Source: Vittaforma corneae ATCC 50505 (lineage: Eukaryota > Microsporidia > Nosematidae). From it: DNA of 64,000 nucleotides. Shown here in pieces: positions 8,803 through 18,462 of the stretch; position 1 is the first letter of the stretch, and every line of letters begins with the position of its first letter. The position numbers and the translations under genes are program-made. Under the pieces are notes generated by a model. That model saw only the letters and a list, made by a program, of their open reading frames with translations. It searched no databases and had not been told where the DNA came from. The stretch is from contig NW_006889836.1 in NCBI RefSeq assembly GCF_000231115.1, positions 152,568-216,567 on the forward strand, given 5' to 3'.

Positions 8803-9912
8803 ATGCTATTGTTTTTTGGATATGTTAGCGCAATCTACCTTTTCCATATCGATTCAAAGAAGTTTATAGGTGAGTTACGTGATAGTAACTTTACGCCTTA
8901 TCCATTTTCAGGCCCAGTGGATGATGTTAGTAATGCTCTTGACTACACAATCATTCAGCATAACGTTAAAAAGGGCGAGTATTTGAGAATTAAGCATCCG
9001 AACGGAACTCAATCATTGGATGTTACGTCAGGAAGTAACAGGAAAGACTTGCCTTTTATCATTTACAACCAAAATAACGCAAACTCCCAAGCTCTCAAAC
9101 TGAAATTGTTACACGACAATACTTTTGTTATAGGATATTATGACCTTTGCCTTGTGTATAATGATAAGTACAGAGGTTTCCAGAGTGGCAGCTGTAATGA
9201 TAGCAGATTAGAGAAAAGCAAATTTGATTTATACTATGAGAAAAATGAGCTCGATACATATCAAGTACAGGAAACTCACAAATTACCTATTATACCCACT
9301 TCAGATGGACATATTGATTTTGATGAAGATAATCTGGTTACAATGTCTAACGATGACTATAATAAAAACGATTATGACATACATGATCTTATGCATCACC
9401 ATCACCACAGGCCTCATGCTATTGAAGTTTCAGCAGATTTATCTAAAGGGGACGTGACCTTCCTCGCGGATGACGATAAAGCGATTAAAGACTCTGGCAT
9501 AAGAATAGGCCACAGTGTTTGGAAAAGGAACAAACGACACAGGAACCCATATTCAGGTCTTTATAAGCATGACTATGTCGATTGGAAAAACTTTGGCAAA
9601 TCAAATTCACCTTACTATGAGAATGGGCCAAAAAAATTAAAGAAGAGAAGTAGCAGTAGCAAGGCCGACGAAAATCCTCATGCAAGAAAGAGACCAAGAA
9701 GATCCGAAAATTTGTACAATGAAAGCAGCGATGATGACACATCGTATTATGATGAATGGATAGATGGAAGTACCTCCTCATCGCATTTTGATAATGAAAG
9801 AGTGCATCCATATGATGATGATTGCCGTTATTCAAATAATAAAAATTGTAAGAAACATCGCGACCACAGAAAAAAACGCGACTATAACTGGGACAATTAT
9901 TTAAGAGTATAA
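8803..9912 (+). CDS. Secreted ricin-B-lectin-like protein with His-rich and basic tail
   Basis: A 369-residue protein. The N-terminus (residues 1-14, LLFFGYVSAIYLF) is a plausible signal peptide. Residues about 45-150 resemble one lobe of a beta-trefoil: short strands, then YDLCLVYNDK, a second Cys in SGSCND and KFDLYYE. This Cys-x(8-14)-Cys-x(7-10)-F/W-x-L pattern is shared with the proteins at 25124, 26684 and 31236. After residue 190 the protein is low-complexity: an HHHHHRPH run, repeated KKR/RKRPRR basic clusters, and Asp/Ser-rich stretches. Microsporidia have families of secreted ricin-B-like proteins expressed during infection. Membership here is inferred from pattern, not from strong identity. 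Confidence 0.65.
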   Translation: MLLFFGYVSAIYLFHIDSKKFIGELRDSNFTPYPFSGPVDDVSNALDYTIIQHNVKKGEYLRIKHPNGTQSLDVTSGSNRKDLPFIIYNQNNANSQALKLKLLHDNTFVIGYYDLCLVYNDKYRGFQSGSCNDSRLEKSKFDLYYEKNELDTYQVQETHKLPIIPTSDGHIDFDEDNLVTMSNDDYNKNDYDIHDLMHHHHHRPHAIEVSADLSKGDVTFLADDDKAIKDSGIRIGHSVWKRNKRHRNPYSGLYKHDYVDWKNFGKSNSPYYENGPKKLKKRSSSSKADENPHARKRPRRSENLYNESSDDDTSYYDEWIDGSTSSSHFDNERVHPYDDDCRYSNNKNCKKHRDHRKKRDYNWDNYLRV

Positions 9913-10052
9913 TAAAGAGTATTTTACAGACGTTAATTGACAAAATAGAGATTTATGTTGCTTGTTAAACTGGCATTTGATATTTCCAACTAAATGGTAA
10001 TATTAATTTAAACACTATTATTATTTATTGCTCTGTCCAATATATCTCCAAA

Positions 10053-11201
10053 TTATTTATTTGATAATAAAATTGACACCAAAACTAGGGCTAATGAGCC
10101 AGTAAAATCAGAAATGGATGAAATCAAAGGAACAGTGTCTGAGCTGATATTCTTTCCTTGATTTTTTATGAATAATACCATATATTCAACAATTTTTAAT
10201 AGTAGTATTACCTGAATTATGAACATGAAAATAAAACAAAATGAAAATTCAACCGAATATCCAACGTAGATAGCACGTGCAATGCAGACATATGTTATCG
10301 AAATGAAAAAAGATATCAAGATGAGAGAGTTATTAGTTGATGATGGGATAGACACTCTTTGATTTTCAACTACTGTAAATGTCTTGTGCAGGCATATAAG
10401 AGCGATGGATGTTGACATCCCTGTAAACACCGGAAAGGCAGGCGCTATCATGGAAAACATTGCCGAGGATTTTTCAAGTATAAATCCGCTTATGATATTA
10501 AGTCCGAAAGTAAATGCAACTGTTTCAATGCTTTGTATAGGAAGCAAGTTTTCAGATACAAAAATGAAATAGAAGCAAACTCCAGTAGCAATTGTAACAA
10601 GAAAAAGAATCCAAAGATGGTCAGCCGTGGATAGCTTTTGTAAACCCTTTGCAAACATAAATAAAAACTTCACTACTAGCACGTCATTGATGACGTTCAA
10701 TAAGGGCATTAGAAAATTTTCAGGATCCATTGAAAAGTATACAGCTAACTCCAATGAAAAGATAAAAAGCAGAATAAATGCAGCTGTGCTAAGAAAACAG
10801 GTAAGAACAGAAGAAAGAAAAATGACTGAGTATAGCTGAACAGTGCTTTTTTTATCAAAAGCTATTTCAAAAGCGCCCAGAAGACCTGAAAAAACGCCAA
10901 CGGTGAACGATTCAACTGCAATTAAACAGCTATTGGCAATTACTATTCGTTTAAAATTGGTAAATGTTGTTGGGACTCTTAACGTAGATAAGTGCATTAC
11001 GTATCCTAGCTCAACATTGCTTTTGAACCCTAAAATAGTACTAGACAGTAATACAAATGGAAAATGTTGTAGACTTTTGTGACTTACCGCAGCCTTGAAA
11101 AGTGAACTAGTAAAAAGCATTCCCAAGAGCGTGATGGATATTGACAGAAGTGACTGGGAGATTACGCTTATGTCAAAGACTGAATTTATTAAGGTAAACA
11201 T
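10053..11201 (-). CDS. SLC41/MgtE-type divalent cation transporter
   Basis: A 382-residue protein with about ten hydrophobic segments and very few charged residues. Family signs are the LLSSTILGFKSNVELGYVMHLSTL segment in the first half, matching the 'P-LLGLKGNLEM-LASRLST' hallmark of MgtE/SLC41 channels, and FSMDPENFLMPLLNVINDVL, matching the 'DPDN-P---S-GD' hallmark. A second, weaker copy of the fold follows (GFILEKSSAMFSMIAPAFPVFTGMSTS). The role is probably Mg2+ or related cation movement across plasma or vacuolar membrane. There is no cytosolic CBS or N domain, as in SLC41. The start ATG at 11201 follows GGAACAAT, with no clear C-run. Confidence 0.7.
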   Translation of the reverse strand: MFTLINSVFDISVISQSLLSISITLLGMLFTSSLFKAAVSHKSLQHFPFVLLSSTILGFKSNVELGYVMHLSTLRVPTTFTNFKRIVIANSCLIAVESFTVGVFSGLLGAFEIAFDKKSTVQLYSVIFLSSVLTCFLSTAAFILLFIFSLELAVYFSMDPENFLMPLLNVINDVLVVKFLFMFAKGLQKLSTADHLWILFLVTIATGVCFYFIFVSENLLPIQSIETVAFTFGLNIISGFILEKSSAMFSMIAPAFPVFTGMSTSIALICLHKTFTVVENQRVSIPSSTNNSLILISFFISITYVCIARAIYVGYSVEFSFCFIFMFIIQVILLLKIVEYMVLFIKNQGKNISSDTVPLISSISDFTGSLALVLVSILLSNK

Positions 11202-11888
11202 ATTGTTCCTAAAAATTTTATGGCAAATAAATCGTGAAGAATGAATATTTTGTAATACACCTGAAACTATTGAGAATGATAAACACAGTGGAGTGGTTTA
11301 TTTACAGTGTCAAATATGGATAGTTTTGATAGATAGGAAGTTTATTTAAGGTTTACAGCATAGTTGTATTGCAATGTGGTAAATCGGGCATTACTGCTGA
11401 AATATTACAAATATTCAGATTAAACGAAGTATAACGAGGACTTGATCAGTCGGTACTGTTGAAATTCGAGCAATAGCATTTTCAGCACAGTTGTGTTATC
11501 TATACGCCTTCTTTTCTCAAGTATTTATGATGGATAGGTTTATAAGCTCATCTTTAGCTGCCAATCACTAGCAGTATTCTTCAGGAAATAATATAAAATT
11601 GGAGATAAAAGCTTATTCTTAATTTTTAAATATATCAAGCCAGAACTATGGGTCATAATGTATGCCTTTGCTGGGATTAAAGGCTCTTTTGAAAGTTGTA
11701 TGTATTAGGTTCTTTTAAAAGCTTTAGTGAACTGTCAGTCTGCATGATTAATAGCATGCCACTGTATCCAAGCATTATGTCTAGATGGTGCTCAAAAGGC
11801 ATTCAAACAGCCTATTAACTATAATATAATACTTAGTTCTCCGGAGTAGTATGCAATCGTATTTTGAATCCAAAACAAAATAACCCCC
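11202..11888. other. Divergent intergenic region, 687 bp
   Basis: Spacer between divergent transporter and aldo-keto reductase genes. No open frame with a supported start, tRNA-like T-loop or long repeat is visible. The last bases form the AACCCCC start motif of the reductase. Confidence 0.4.
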
Positions 11889-12722
11889 ATGGAATGTGTT
11901 CGACTAAACAGCGGCTATGAAATACCTACGATTGGATTGGGAACTTGGGAGCTGACTGATAGGGAAATCTTCCTCAATGCACTTGAAGAAGCCTATAACC
12001 TTGGGTACAGACACATTGATACTGCAAGCTTCTATGGAAATGAAGATATTATTGGGGAGTTCCTAAAGAAGCACGATAGGAAAGAGTTTTTTATAACATC
12101 CAAGCTCTGGAACACTGATCACAGCAATGTCCTCGCAGCGATCAACAAGTCTTTGGAAAAGCTAAGTACTGATTATCTTGACATGTACTTGGTCCACTGG
12201 CCAGTTAATCTTAATGGTCCATTTGATCTGAAGAGTGTGTGGACCCAAATGGAGAAGCTAGTTGATCTAAATAAGACAAAATCAATTGGCGTGGCCAACT
12301 TTGGCATTAAAAATCTTACCAAACTCCTAGAATTTTGTAAGATTAAACCTGCCATATTGCAGGTTGAGCTTCACCCTTATCTTCCTCAATATGAACTAAG
12401 AGAATTTTGCGAGAAAAATCAAATCCGAGTTATGAGCTATTCTTCTCTAGGCTCAAGTTTTGGAGGCAAGGTGATTCTAACCAAGGATCCTGTGCTGAGT
12501 GATGTGGCCAAGCGCCATAACTGTCCTGTCCAGACTGTTATTTTAAATTTTCTTTTATCGGAAGGGCTGTTAGTGATTCCACGATCCAAATCAAAAGAGC
12601 ATCTGAAAACAAATATGCAGAGAATTGAGCTAAAGGACGAAGATATGCAGAAAATAAGGGACATTAAGACTCGATATAGGTATATTGACCCCAAGCCCTT
12701 TGGCGACCACAGGTTTGACTGA
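11889..12722 (+). CDS. Aldo-keto reductase
   Basis: Cytosolic NADPH-dependent carbonyl reductase, (beta/alpha)8 barrel, 277 residues (slightly short for the family). Catalytic residues are visible: Asp in HIDTASFYGNE with the catalytic Tyr just after, Lys in ITSKLWNTDH, and His in LVHWPV. The NADP-binding region ends with VIPRSKSKEHLKTN. A second signature, GVANFGIKNLTKLLE, is present. The start ATG at 11889 directly follows AACCCCC. Substrate cannot be told from sequence. Confidence 0.93.
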   Translation: MECVRLNSGYEIPTIGLGTWELTDREIFLNALEEAYNLGYRHIDTASFYGNEDIIGEFLKKHDRKEFFITSKLWNTDHSNVLAAINKSLEKLSTDYLDMYLVHWPVNLNGPFDLKSVWTQMEKLVDLNKTKSIGVANFGIKNLTKLLEFCKIKPAILQVELHPYLPQYELREFCEKNQIRVMSYSSLGSSFGGKVILTKDPVLSDVAKRHNCPVQTVILNFLLSEGLLVIPRSKSKEHLKTNMQRIELKDEDMQKIRDIKTRYRYIDPKPFGDHRFD

Positions 12723-12926
12723 ATAAAAACATTCCAATCCAGTATAACTTTGGTCTTTAATATTAATTCTATGTATTTGGTCTGCAAGGAAGCAATAAAA
12801 CATAGTTGCATAATCAACGACAGTACTTTAATTAGTAAAACTAAACTGGGTTATTTAGTATTTTTATTTGTTTAATTTCCTATAAATAAACAGCATGGCT
12901 CTTTAAAAGATTTTTAAACTGTCCCA

Positions 12927-13601
12927 ATGATAGATAGTGAATTGAATAAGATACCAAAATTTATAAGAAGACTCTTTAGAGAGGTCAGTGATCCAGAAAA
13001 CAAGTATATTTGCTGGGGTGAAAATGGAGAGAAGATTAGGATTGTAAACAAGGACAAGTTCGTTAAAAATACACTCCCAAGGCTTTCGAAAACGAAAGAG
13101 TACAGCGGATTTGTACGACAGTTAAACATCTATGGGTTTGTAAAGATAAAGAGTGATAAAAACGATGAGATCGAAGAATACTACAACTGCTTCTTTAAGA
13201 GGGATGAGCCTAGTCTCATGGAGCATATTAAGAGAGTCAAGAAGTATGATGAGAAAGCAAGCAGACTGAACCACTCTGCGTTGGAAAATAGTCTTACGTA
13301 TCTTACAAATTGCAATTTTAGACTGACAAACGAGCTTGCAGAGCTGAGGGAAAGGATGGATAGACAGGAACGCACAATTAATGGGCTGTTGGAGATTCTA
13401 GGAAAAGTGTTTAGAACAGGCGCTCAGAACATTAGCTACGAGAGCAATCTATTGAAAATGAGGTCAGATTTCCCAACAAACCTACTTGAAAGCCAGAAGA
13501 ATGACAGTACATATACGCCTGGAAAACTGATTGAAGATAAAGAGTTGAAGTCTAAAAACAGCAGTATTGTCAAAGATATGAATGACATTTTCTACTTTTA
13601 A
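12927..13601 (+). CDS. HSF1: Heat shock factor-type transcription factor
   Basis: Residues 7-72 are a clear HSF DNA-binding domain: PKFIRRLFREVSDPE, CWGENGEKIRIVNKDKF, and the recognition-helix segment GFVRQLNIYGFVKI, followed by the FKRDEPSLMEHIKR wing. Residues about 105-145 form a heptad coiled coil (NFRLTNELAELRERMDRQERTINGLLE), the likely trimerisation region. The short C-terminal part shows no obvious activation domain. The 224-residue length is reduced relative to fungal HSFs. GTCCCA precedes the ATG. Confidence 0.92.
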   Translation: MIDSELNKIPKFIRRLFREVSDPENKYICWGENGEKIRIVNKDKFVKNTLPRLSKTKEYSGFVRQLNIYGFVKIKSDKNDEIEEYYNCFFKRDEPSLMEHIKRVKKYDEKASRLNHSALENSLTYLTNCNFRLTNELAELRERMDRQERTINGLLEILGKVFRTGAQNISYESNLLKMRSDFPTNLLESQKNDSTYTPGKLIEDKELKSKNSSIVKDMNDIFYF

Positions 13602-13763
13602 TCAGACAGAACGTGTTTGGTTACATTAATCAGATGCAATGAGCTGTCTTAGAAAGCATAGGCTAACTGTCAAGTACCAGGAAAGCCAGCTATCCATAAT
13701 TTAAACAAATTTCACAAGTGATTGGCAGTATCTGTTTAAATATTTTATTTGTTTGCTTGCCCA

Positions 13764-13997
13764 ATGCCAAGTAAGTCCGGGCTTAAAAGGTCTGAGTTCC
13801 ATTCTTATCTTATCAAGACCGTAATAATCACATTTTTAGTGCCAGTTATACTCTTTGCCATTCTCATAAAAACAAGATTAAGCCCAGTCGTCTCTTTGAT
13901 GATGTCAATGTTGATATTTTGCTGCTTGATGGTTCAGATGATCTGGAAAACAATCAAAGTATATGGAAAAAGAAAGAAGACAAGGAAAATCAACTAG
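13764..13997 (+). CDS. Small two-pass membrane protein, Vma21-like
   Basis: A 77-residue protein with two hydrophobic hairpin segments (about residues 17-36 and 43-62), a short turn between them, and a Lys-rich cytosolic tail. Length, two-segment layout and the F-LVPV-LF pattern in the first helix fit Vma21, the ER chaperone for V-ATPase Vo assembly; the terminal KKTRKIN could act as ER retrieval signal. The name is a suggestion only, since small two-helix proteins converge easily. The ATG at 13764 directly follows TTGCCCA; an upstream in-frame ATG at 13749 was rejected for that reason. Confidence 0.5.
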   Translation: MPSKSGLKRSEFHSYLIKTVIITFLVPVILFAILIKTRLSPVVSLMMSMLIFCCLMVQMIWKTIKVYGKRKKTRKIN

Positions 13998-14115
13998 TTT
14001 CTATTAAACACACAATTAAATAAGCTTATGCTTTGTGATATCCTTTTTATTGGCTAAGAATAAAAACTAATTGGTTAAGTTAACTGACAATATTTTCCTT
14101 CTTTTTTTATACCCA

Positions 14116-14985
14116 ATGTCAAAAGACAGCAAGTCAGATACAGAAACAAAGGATAGAAAGTTTAAAGCTAGTACGTTTGATGAGTCAAAAGTCCGACATT
14201 CATTCTTAGAAGTGTCTGTATTTGAAGTACTGTTTCCAAAGCACAGAGCACAGTACTTAAAAGGTGTTGAAAGCTACGCCATTAAAGCTTGTGAAGTAAA
14301 GAAAGTTCATTTTGAAGTAGACTATGACAAATTTACTATGAGGGTATCTACGACGGACAGGACAAGAGATCCGTACATTATTATTAAGGCTTATGAAATG
14401 ATTCAGCTTCTAGGCAGAGGGGTTACTCTTGAAAATGCAGTCAAGGTTTTGGAAGATGGAATAGCCAGTGAAGTTCTGCAAGCAAGGATGCTCTGCTCAA
14501 CTGAAAAGATATTTGAGAGGAGGAGGCAGAGACTCTCCAACCCAAAGATTCTCCAATCGATTGAGCTAATCACCAAAACACATGTTCTGATATCAAATAA
14601 AACAGTCTGTATTGTTGGAGAGTACAAAGGAGTGCATGAGGCCAAGAATATAATTATCAAATGCTTTGAAAATATTCACCCTGCTTTTGAATTAAAAAGG
14701 CTAATAATTAAGAAGAAGTTAATGAAAGATAATGCTGAAGGTGATTGGGAAAGGTTCCTTCCAAATATCAAAAAGACGCATTCCAAAAAGAAGAAGACGC
14801 GTAGAGAGACAGGAAGCATGCCAGAGGAGATACATGAAAGGAAAGAGGATTTACAAATGCAGACGGGGGAGTATTTTTCAAATCCTGAAAATACTGAAAG
14901 GCTAAGGATAAAAGAAGAGAAGAGGAAAAAGAGAGAGGAAATCAGACAGGCCAAAAAGACAAGGTTTGAGGTTCCTAATGAATGA
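14116..14985 (+). CDS. KRR1: Krr1-type small-subunit processome KH protein
   Basis: Nucleolar ribosome assembly factor for 18S rRNA processing. Family features in order: FEVLFPKHRAQYLKG, the first KH-like domain with VDYDKFTMRVSTT and DPYIIIKAYEMIQLLGRGV, then the second KH domain ending in CIVGEYKGVHEAKNIIIKCFENIHPAFELKRLIIK. The DWERFLPNIKK motif and a Lys/Arg-rich tail follow. The start ATG at 14116 follows TACCCA; the open frame continues upstream to 14071 without a motif. Length (289 residues) is close to yeast Krr1. Confidence 0.93.
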   Translation: MSKDSKSDTETKDRKFKASTFDESKVRHSFLEVSVFEVLFPKHRAQYLKGVESYAIKACEVKKVHFEVDYDKFTMRVSTTDRTRDPYIIIKAYEMIQLLGRGVTLENAVKVLEDGIASEVLQARMLCSTEKIFERRRQRLSNPKILQSIELITKTHVLISNKTVCIVGEYKGVHEAKNIIIKCFENIHPAFELKRLIIKKKLMKDNAEGDWERFLPNIKKTHSKKKKTRRETGSMPEEIHERKEDLQMQTGEYFSNPENTERLRIKEEKRKKREEIRQAKKTRFEVPNE

Positions 14986-15414
14986 AACCTGCTGTCATAA
15001 TAAAAGACTGGCGAGAAATGCTTGACATCCTTTTCTTTATTGATGAATCGTACTGTAATTCTTGAAAAATATGTGTGAATTGGCCTGATGCATTATTAAA
15101 TTAGACATTTTGATACAATAGTAATTGCAATGCCCTTTACAAATAAAATTTTTAATGTCGAATCTCATCAACATCGATTATTTTTTCGATGTGGTTTTAA
15201 AGCCAGACGATAAGACTTCAAAGCTAGCCAAGAATTCCTAAAAGTATAGCGTTTTAAGACGTTAAGCTAGCATTTCAAGAAACCATTCATCTTGCACAAT
15301 TTGCTTAGTCTATCAATGCTTGTCTAATACACATGGCTATTAGCACCCACCATGCTTCTCTCTACTTTATCTTTATGTTTTGCATTTTCATAGACCTTCT
15401 GAAAGCTAACTCGA
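14986..15414. other. Intergenic region, 429 bp
   Basis: Spacer between KRR1 and the unknown gene at 15415, both on the plus strand. It contains a 28-codon frame (15155-15241) and a 7-bp inverted repeat (next entry). No supported gene is seen. Confidence 0.4.
15171..15192. repeat. Short perfect inverted repeat with T-rich loop
   Basis: ACATCGA and TCGATGT arms separated by eight bases containing a T-run. It could form a small hairpin in RNA. It lies in intergenic DNA and has no assigned role. Confidence 0.35.
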
Positions 15415-16353
15415 ATGAAAATAAAAAGACTGAAGGTGGAAGACAACTCTGTTCTGGTGAGCAATGAGTCCAATGGTAAATTGATTATTGCCGATCAATC
15501 ACACATTTCTAGCCTTGAGTCTCTCCTTGAGAGAATTGAAAAGCATAAGTTCGCTAAAAAGAATAAAAGAGAAAACATAGTATTTGAGAAAGAGTTTGAT
15601 GTCGGTGCTGGCTCCATGAAGAGCTACAGGGACCAAGATGGAGACTTTGTGTGTACATATCAGATGAAGATCAAATCAACTCCCATTGAGATCAATGAGG
15701 ATTATGATTTTGAACTTGAGAGTAAAAAAGAATGCAAAGGCCAGTCCAATCTTTGGGGATCAGATAAAGATGAGCCGGTCCCACTTCCATTTACAAAAAG
15801 AGGGAAGGAAATTAAAGAGGAAGGAGATGAGGATTTTTTGATAAGCAACATTCAAGATCTAAGAGTTATGCATAGAAATCCGCCAAAAGCCGACGAGGAA
15901 AGGATATCTAGCAGAGAAGTGTACGATATTTCTTTTCACAGGCCGGGAAGTTCAGAAAGCCATAATCAGATTGAGACTAAATTTGCCGTTCCAAGAGCTG
16001 TTGTGACTAAGCATACACCACCGGACTATAAGTTCCAGAAAAGGCCAATCCCAAACTGCATGACAAACAAAATGAGGGTTTTCTCAGTAATGCTTAGAGA
16101 GCTGAGAACATACAAACCGACTAATATATTCACCACAGGGCTGTCCAATCTGATTTCATTCGCTAAAAAGGACAAATGGCGTCCATCAAATAGAATGGAT
16201 GGAGAGTTTTTTAAAGCTATATTCCGCTATAATCGGTTGTATGGCATTGAAGGCACGGTGGAGAGAAATTTTTATTTAAACAGCGAAAAAAATCAAAAAG
16301 TTACCGATGAAGAATTCGAGAGACTGCTTAAGGCGACAGTTGAATCAAAATAG
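15415..16353 (+). CDS. Unknown soluble, charged protein
   Basis: A 312-residue hydrophilic protein without signal peptide or membrane segment. The N-terminal 60 residues are Lys/Glu-rich. The middle is acidic with SNLWGSDKDEPVPLP. The C-terminal third is more ordered, with CMTNKMRVFSVMLRELR and LISFAKKDKWRPSNR and predicted helices. No catalytic motif is recognised; a nuclear or RNA-related role is possible from composition only. The start has no C-run, so a different start is possible. Confidence 0.65.
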   Translation: MKIKRLKVEDNSVLVSNESNGKLIIADQSHISSLESLLERIEKHKFAKKNKRENIVFEKEFDVGAGSMKSYRDQDGDFVCTYQMKIKSTPIEINEDYDFELESKKECKGQSNLWGSDKDEPVPLPFTKRGKEIKEEGDEDFLISNIQDLRVMHRNPPKADEERISSREVYDISFHRPGSSESHNQIETKFAVPRAVVTKHTPPDYKFQKRPIPNCMTNKMRVFSVMLRELRTYKPTNIFTTGLSNLISFAKKDKWRPSNRMDGEFFKAIFRYNRLYGIEGTVERNFYLNSEKNQKVTDEEFERLLKATVESK

Positions 16354-16803
16354 AACCAAGAAATGTCAATTTCAAGTCATATGCATTCAATTTTCTTTAT
16401 AATGCAAAATATCTTGGAATATTGTCTGAGATAGTCACCAGTAGGTAATCTTAGCCAAGACCACTCAGAGGATACTCTGCAACTGTCCTATACACAACAC
16501 TAGCTGTGCATTCGCGTTCGAATAAAACTATTGCTATATTAAGCATTGAAAATAGAGTGTAAATGTCCACACCATTTTTAAGCACTTTTATGAACTTATC
16601 TGTCGTAACACTTTGTTTCTCTTTGGATTTTAATCTCTTTCTGCACCTCATCTTTTCCGTTTTGTTTGTATTGAAGGAATACTTTTAAGTGCACACTGCA
16701 GTAATGCTCTTATGATTAGTTAGTACTATTCCGAGCTCTTTTGTAACTCATCCGGCAATGAATGAAGCTAATCCTTTGTTACCATCCCTTCCTACAGAAA
16801 GGC
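16354..16803. other. Intergenic region, 450 bp
   Basis: Spacer before SSL1. The only notable content is a 66-codon frame on the minus strand, listed separately with low confidence. The end carries CCC 16 nt upstream of the SSL1 ATG. Confidence 0.35.
16451..16651 (-). CDS. Possible small protein, unrecognised
   Basis: ATG-initiated 66-codon frame. The N-terminus is strongly basic (RCRKRLKSKEK), followed by alternating hydrophobic strands (FIKVLKNGVDIYTLFSML, AIVLFERE). It fills an otherwise empty 450-bp spacer and its composition resembles a small alpha/beta protein. There is no C-run before the ATG and no family match, so it may be chance. Confidence 0.25.
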   Translation of the reverse strand: MRCRKRLKSKEKQSVTTDKFIKVLKNGVDIYTLFSMLNIAIVLFERECTASVVYRTVAEYPLSGLG

Positions 16804-17811
16804 ATGACCGATTTTAAGTTTTCATGGACTCAGGAATTCAGAAGATCGTGGGAGGACAATGCCAGACTCATTAGAAGACCCCTTCCAACATACACGAAGC
16901 CATTCAATACAAACAAAAAGAACATAATAAGACACCTTCTTGTTTGTATTGACACTTCAGCCTCGATAGAGAAGTCAGACTATGTTCCTACTGTTAGGAA
17001 CATTCTTTCAAATACCATTCCTAGATTTGTTTCTCAATTTAAGATTTCTAATCCACTCTCCATTCTGTCTTTTCTTACCTGCCGAAGTGTTTTTGAGAAG
17101 TATTCACGGGAATTCAATCCTAAAATTATGCTGAATACGGTTGGAAGTGGAAACTTTTCCTTCCTCAACTGTCTTAAATCAGCAATTGAAATGATAAGGA
17201 CCAGTACATATAATAAGGAAGTCCTGGTTATCACCTCATCTATTGGGACAAAAGACACGGGTGCATATGAGCAGGTATTTTCGGACATTAAGAAGTACAA
17301 CATAAAAGTTAATGTTATTAGTATCTGCGGGGAGGTCACTCTATTTAAAAAAATATCAGAACTGTCAAATGGTGTATTCAAAGTTCCCCTTGACAGCTTC
17401 CACTTTGAAATTCTTTTACACCAATTTACAGAACCTTTGGAATGTCTTGAAGCTACAAGCTGTCTTGTGAAACTTGGATTTCCACAGATAACATCTAACT
17501 CTGGTCTTTGTGTCTGTCATTTAAAGTTTGAACATAGCTTGTATGAATGCCCTGTGTGTAAGGCTTACATTTGTTGTTTGCCTTGCGAATGTCCTATTTG
17601 CAGTACCCAGCTTGTCTCTCCTTTGAATATTTCTAAGTCTTACTATTTTATATACCCATTAAAACCTTTTATTTCAAATGAAAATGGAAAATGTAGAAAA
17701 TGTGGACGGGATGCGAAGTTTTTATGTGAAGAGTGTCAAAATCATTTATGCGAGAAGTGTAACAAATTTATGCATGAAGATTTAGGATTTTGCATATTTT
17801 GCAATGAGTAA
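16804..17811 (+). CDS. SSL1: TFIIH subunit Ssl1 (p44)
   Basis: Core TFIIH subunit that stimulates the XPD/Rad3 helicase in transcription initiation and nucleotide excision repair. The N-terminal region has FSWTQEFRRSWE, followed by a von Willebrand A-type domain (RHLLVCIDTSASIEKSD, then VLVITSS). The C-terminus carries Cys-rich zinc modules: CHLKF, CPVCKAYICCLPCECPIC, and the ring-like CRKCGRDAKFLCEECQNHLCEKC. The ATG at 16804 is preceded by a CCC run 16 nt upstream and gives the expected N-terminus; the longer frame from 16762 was not used. 335 residues. Confidence 0.92.
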   Translation: MTDFKFSWTQEFRRSWEDNARLIRRPLPTYTKPFNTNKKNIIRHLLVCIDTSASIEKSDYVPTVRNILSNTIPRFVSQFKISNPLSILSFLTCRSVFEKYSREFNPKIMLNTVGSGNFSFLNCLKSAIEMIRTSTYNKEVLVITSSIGTKDTGAYEQVFSDIKKYNIKVNVISICGEVTLFKKISELSNGVFKVPLDSFHFEILLHQFTEPLECLEATSCLVKLGFPQITSNSGLCVCHLKFEHSLYECPVCKAYICCLPCECPICSTQLVSPLNISKSYYFIYPLKPFISNENGKCRKCGRDAKFLCEECQNHLCEKCNKFMHEDLGFCIFCNE

Positions 17812-17953
17812 TTCCTATTATTTTGCACTAAGTTGATTGCAGGGACTCTTATTTTTAATATTAGACTTTTCGAATCAGCCTGTTTTCGTGTATGAGTAAA
17901 CATTTCTTTCCTCTACGAAAACTGACTTTTAAGTAGTTTATTTATACCTTTAG

Positions 17954-18334
17954 TCAATATTTCTTCTTTAAAATTGATTCTACCTTTTCCAATCCAAGAA
18001 TATCCTGGCTTAAGTTAACAATCTCCTTGTAATTTTCCTTTATGTATTCTTTTTGATTAATCTTCCTTATTTCATTCGTGTCAAATACTGTTGGAAAGAG
18101 CTTTTGAAGATCCTTAAACTCTACTTTTCCAGTGCAATTTATATTGAAAAGAACATTGCTATACTTCTTTAGTTTGTTTTTGCAATATACCCTGTCGTCC
18201 CTAACCTTGAACGTTTTAGGTAGAATGTCAGGCGTGTTGATAATAAAACACTTATCAAATGATATTACTTCGGTATCGTTTTCCATTTCTGCCTTGACTG
18301 TGAATCTTTCTGTTTGGTACTGCCTTACAAACAT
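17954..18334 (-). CDS. Unknown small soluble protein
   Basis: A 126-residue protein starting at the first ATG of the frame (18334). Strand-rich N-terminal half, then a Lys/Glu-rich helical C-terminus ending in KVESILKKKY. No motif is recognised. It lies just downstream of the HECT ligase gene, same strand, with about 130 bp between. Coding status rests on length and amino-acid composition only. Confidence 0.5.
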   Translation of the reverse strand: MFVRQYQTERFTVKAEMENDTEVISFDKCFIINTPDILPKTFKVRDDRVYCKNKLKKYSNVLFNINCTGKVEFKDLQKLFPTVFDTNEIRKINQKEYIKENYKEIVNLSQDILGLEKVESILKKKY

Positions 18335-18462
18335 TGCATGAAATGCAAACAAATTAATAAATGATCAGCTTTAATACTGGCTCAAATACAATATTGAGTG
18401 ATAAATCCATGAAGCTAATCTCAACACTAGTACAGTTTTATTTATCTCTGTCTCATTTATCG

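Noticed and set aside
9485..9943. 152-codon frame on the minus strand opposite the lectin-like gene
   Set aside because: Antisense shadow of the low-complexity His/Asp/Lys-rich region; no start signal.
15155..15241. 28-codon frame with possible C-run upstream
   Set aside because: The C-run is about 20 nt away, the frame is short, and no continuation exists in any frame.
15333..15462. 43-codon frame with hydrophobic start overlapping the unknown gene at 15415
   Set aside because: No start motif, ends soon, and conflicts with the longer frame; likely chance in AT-rich DNA.
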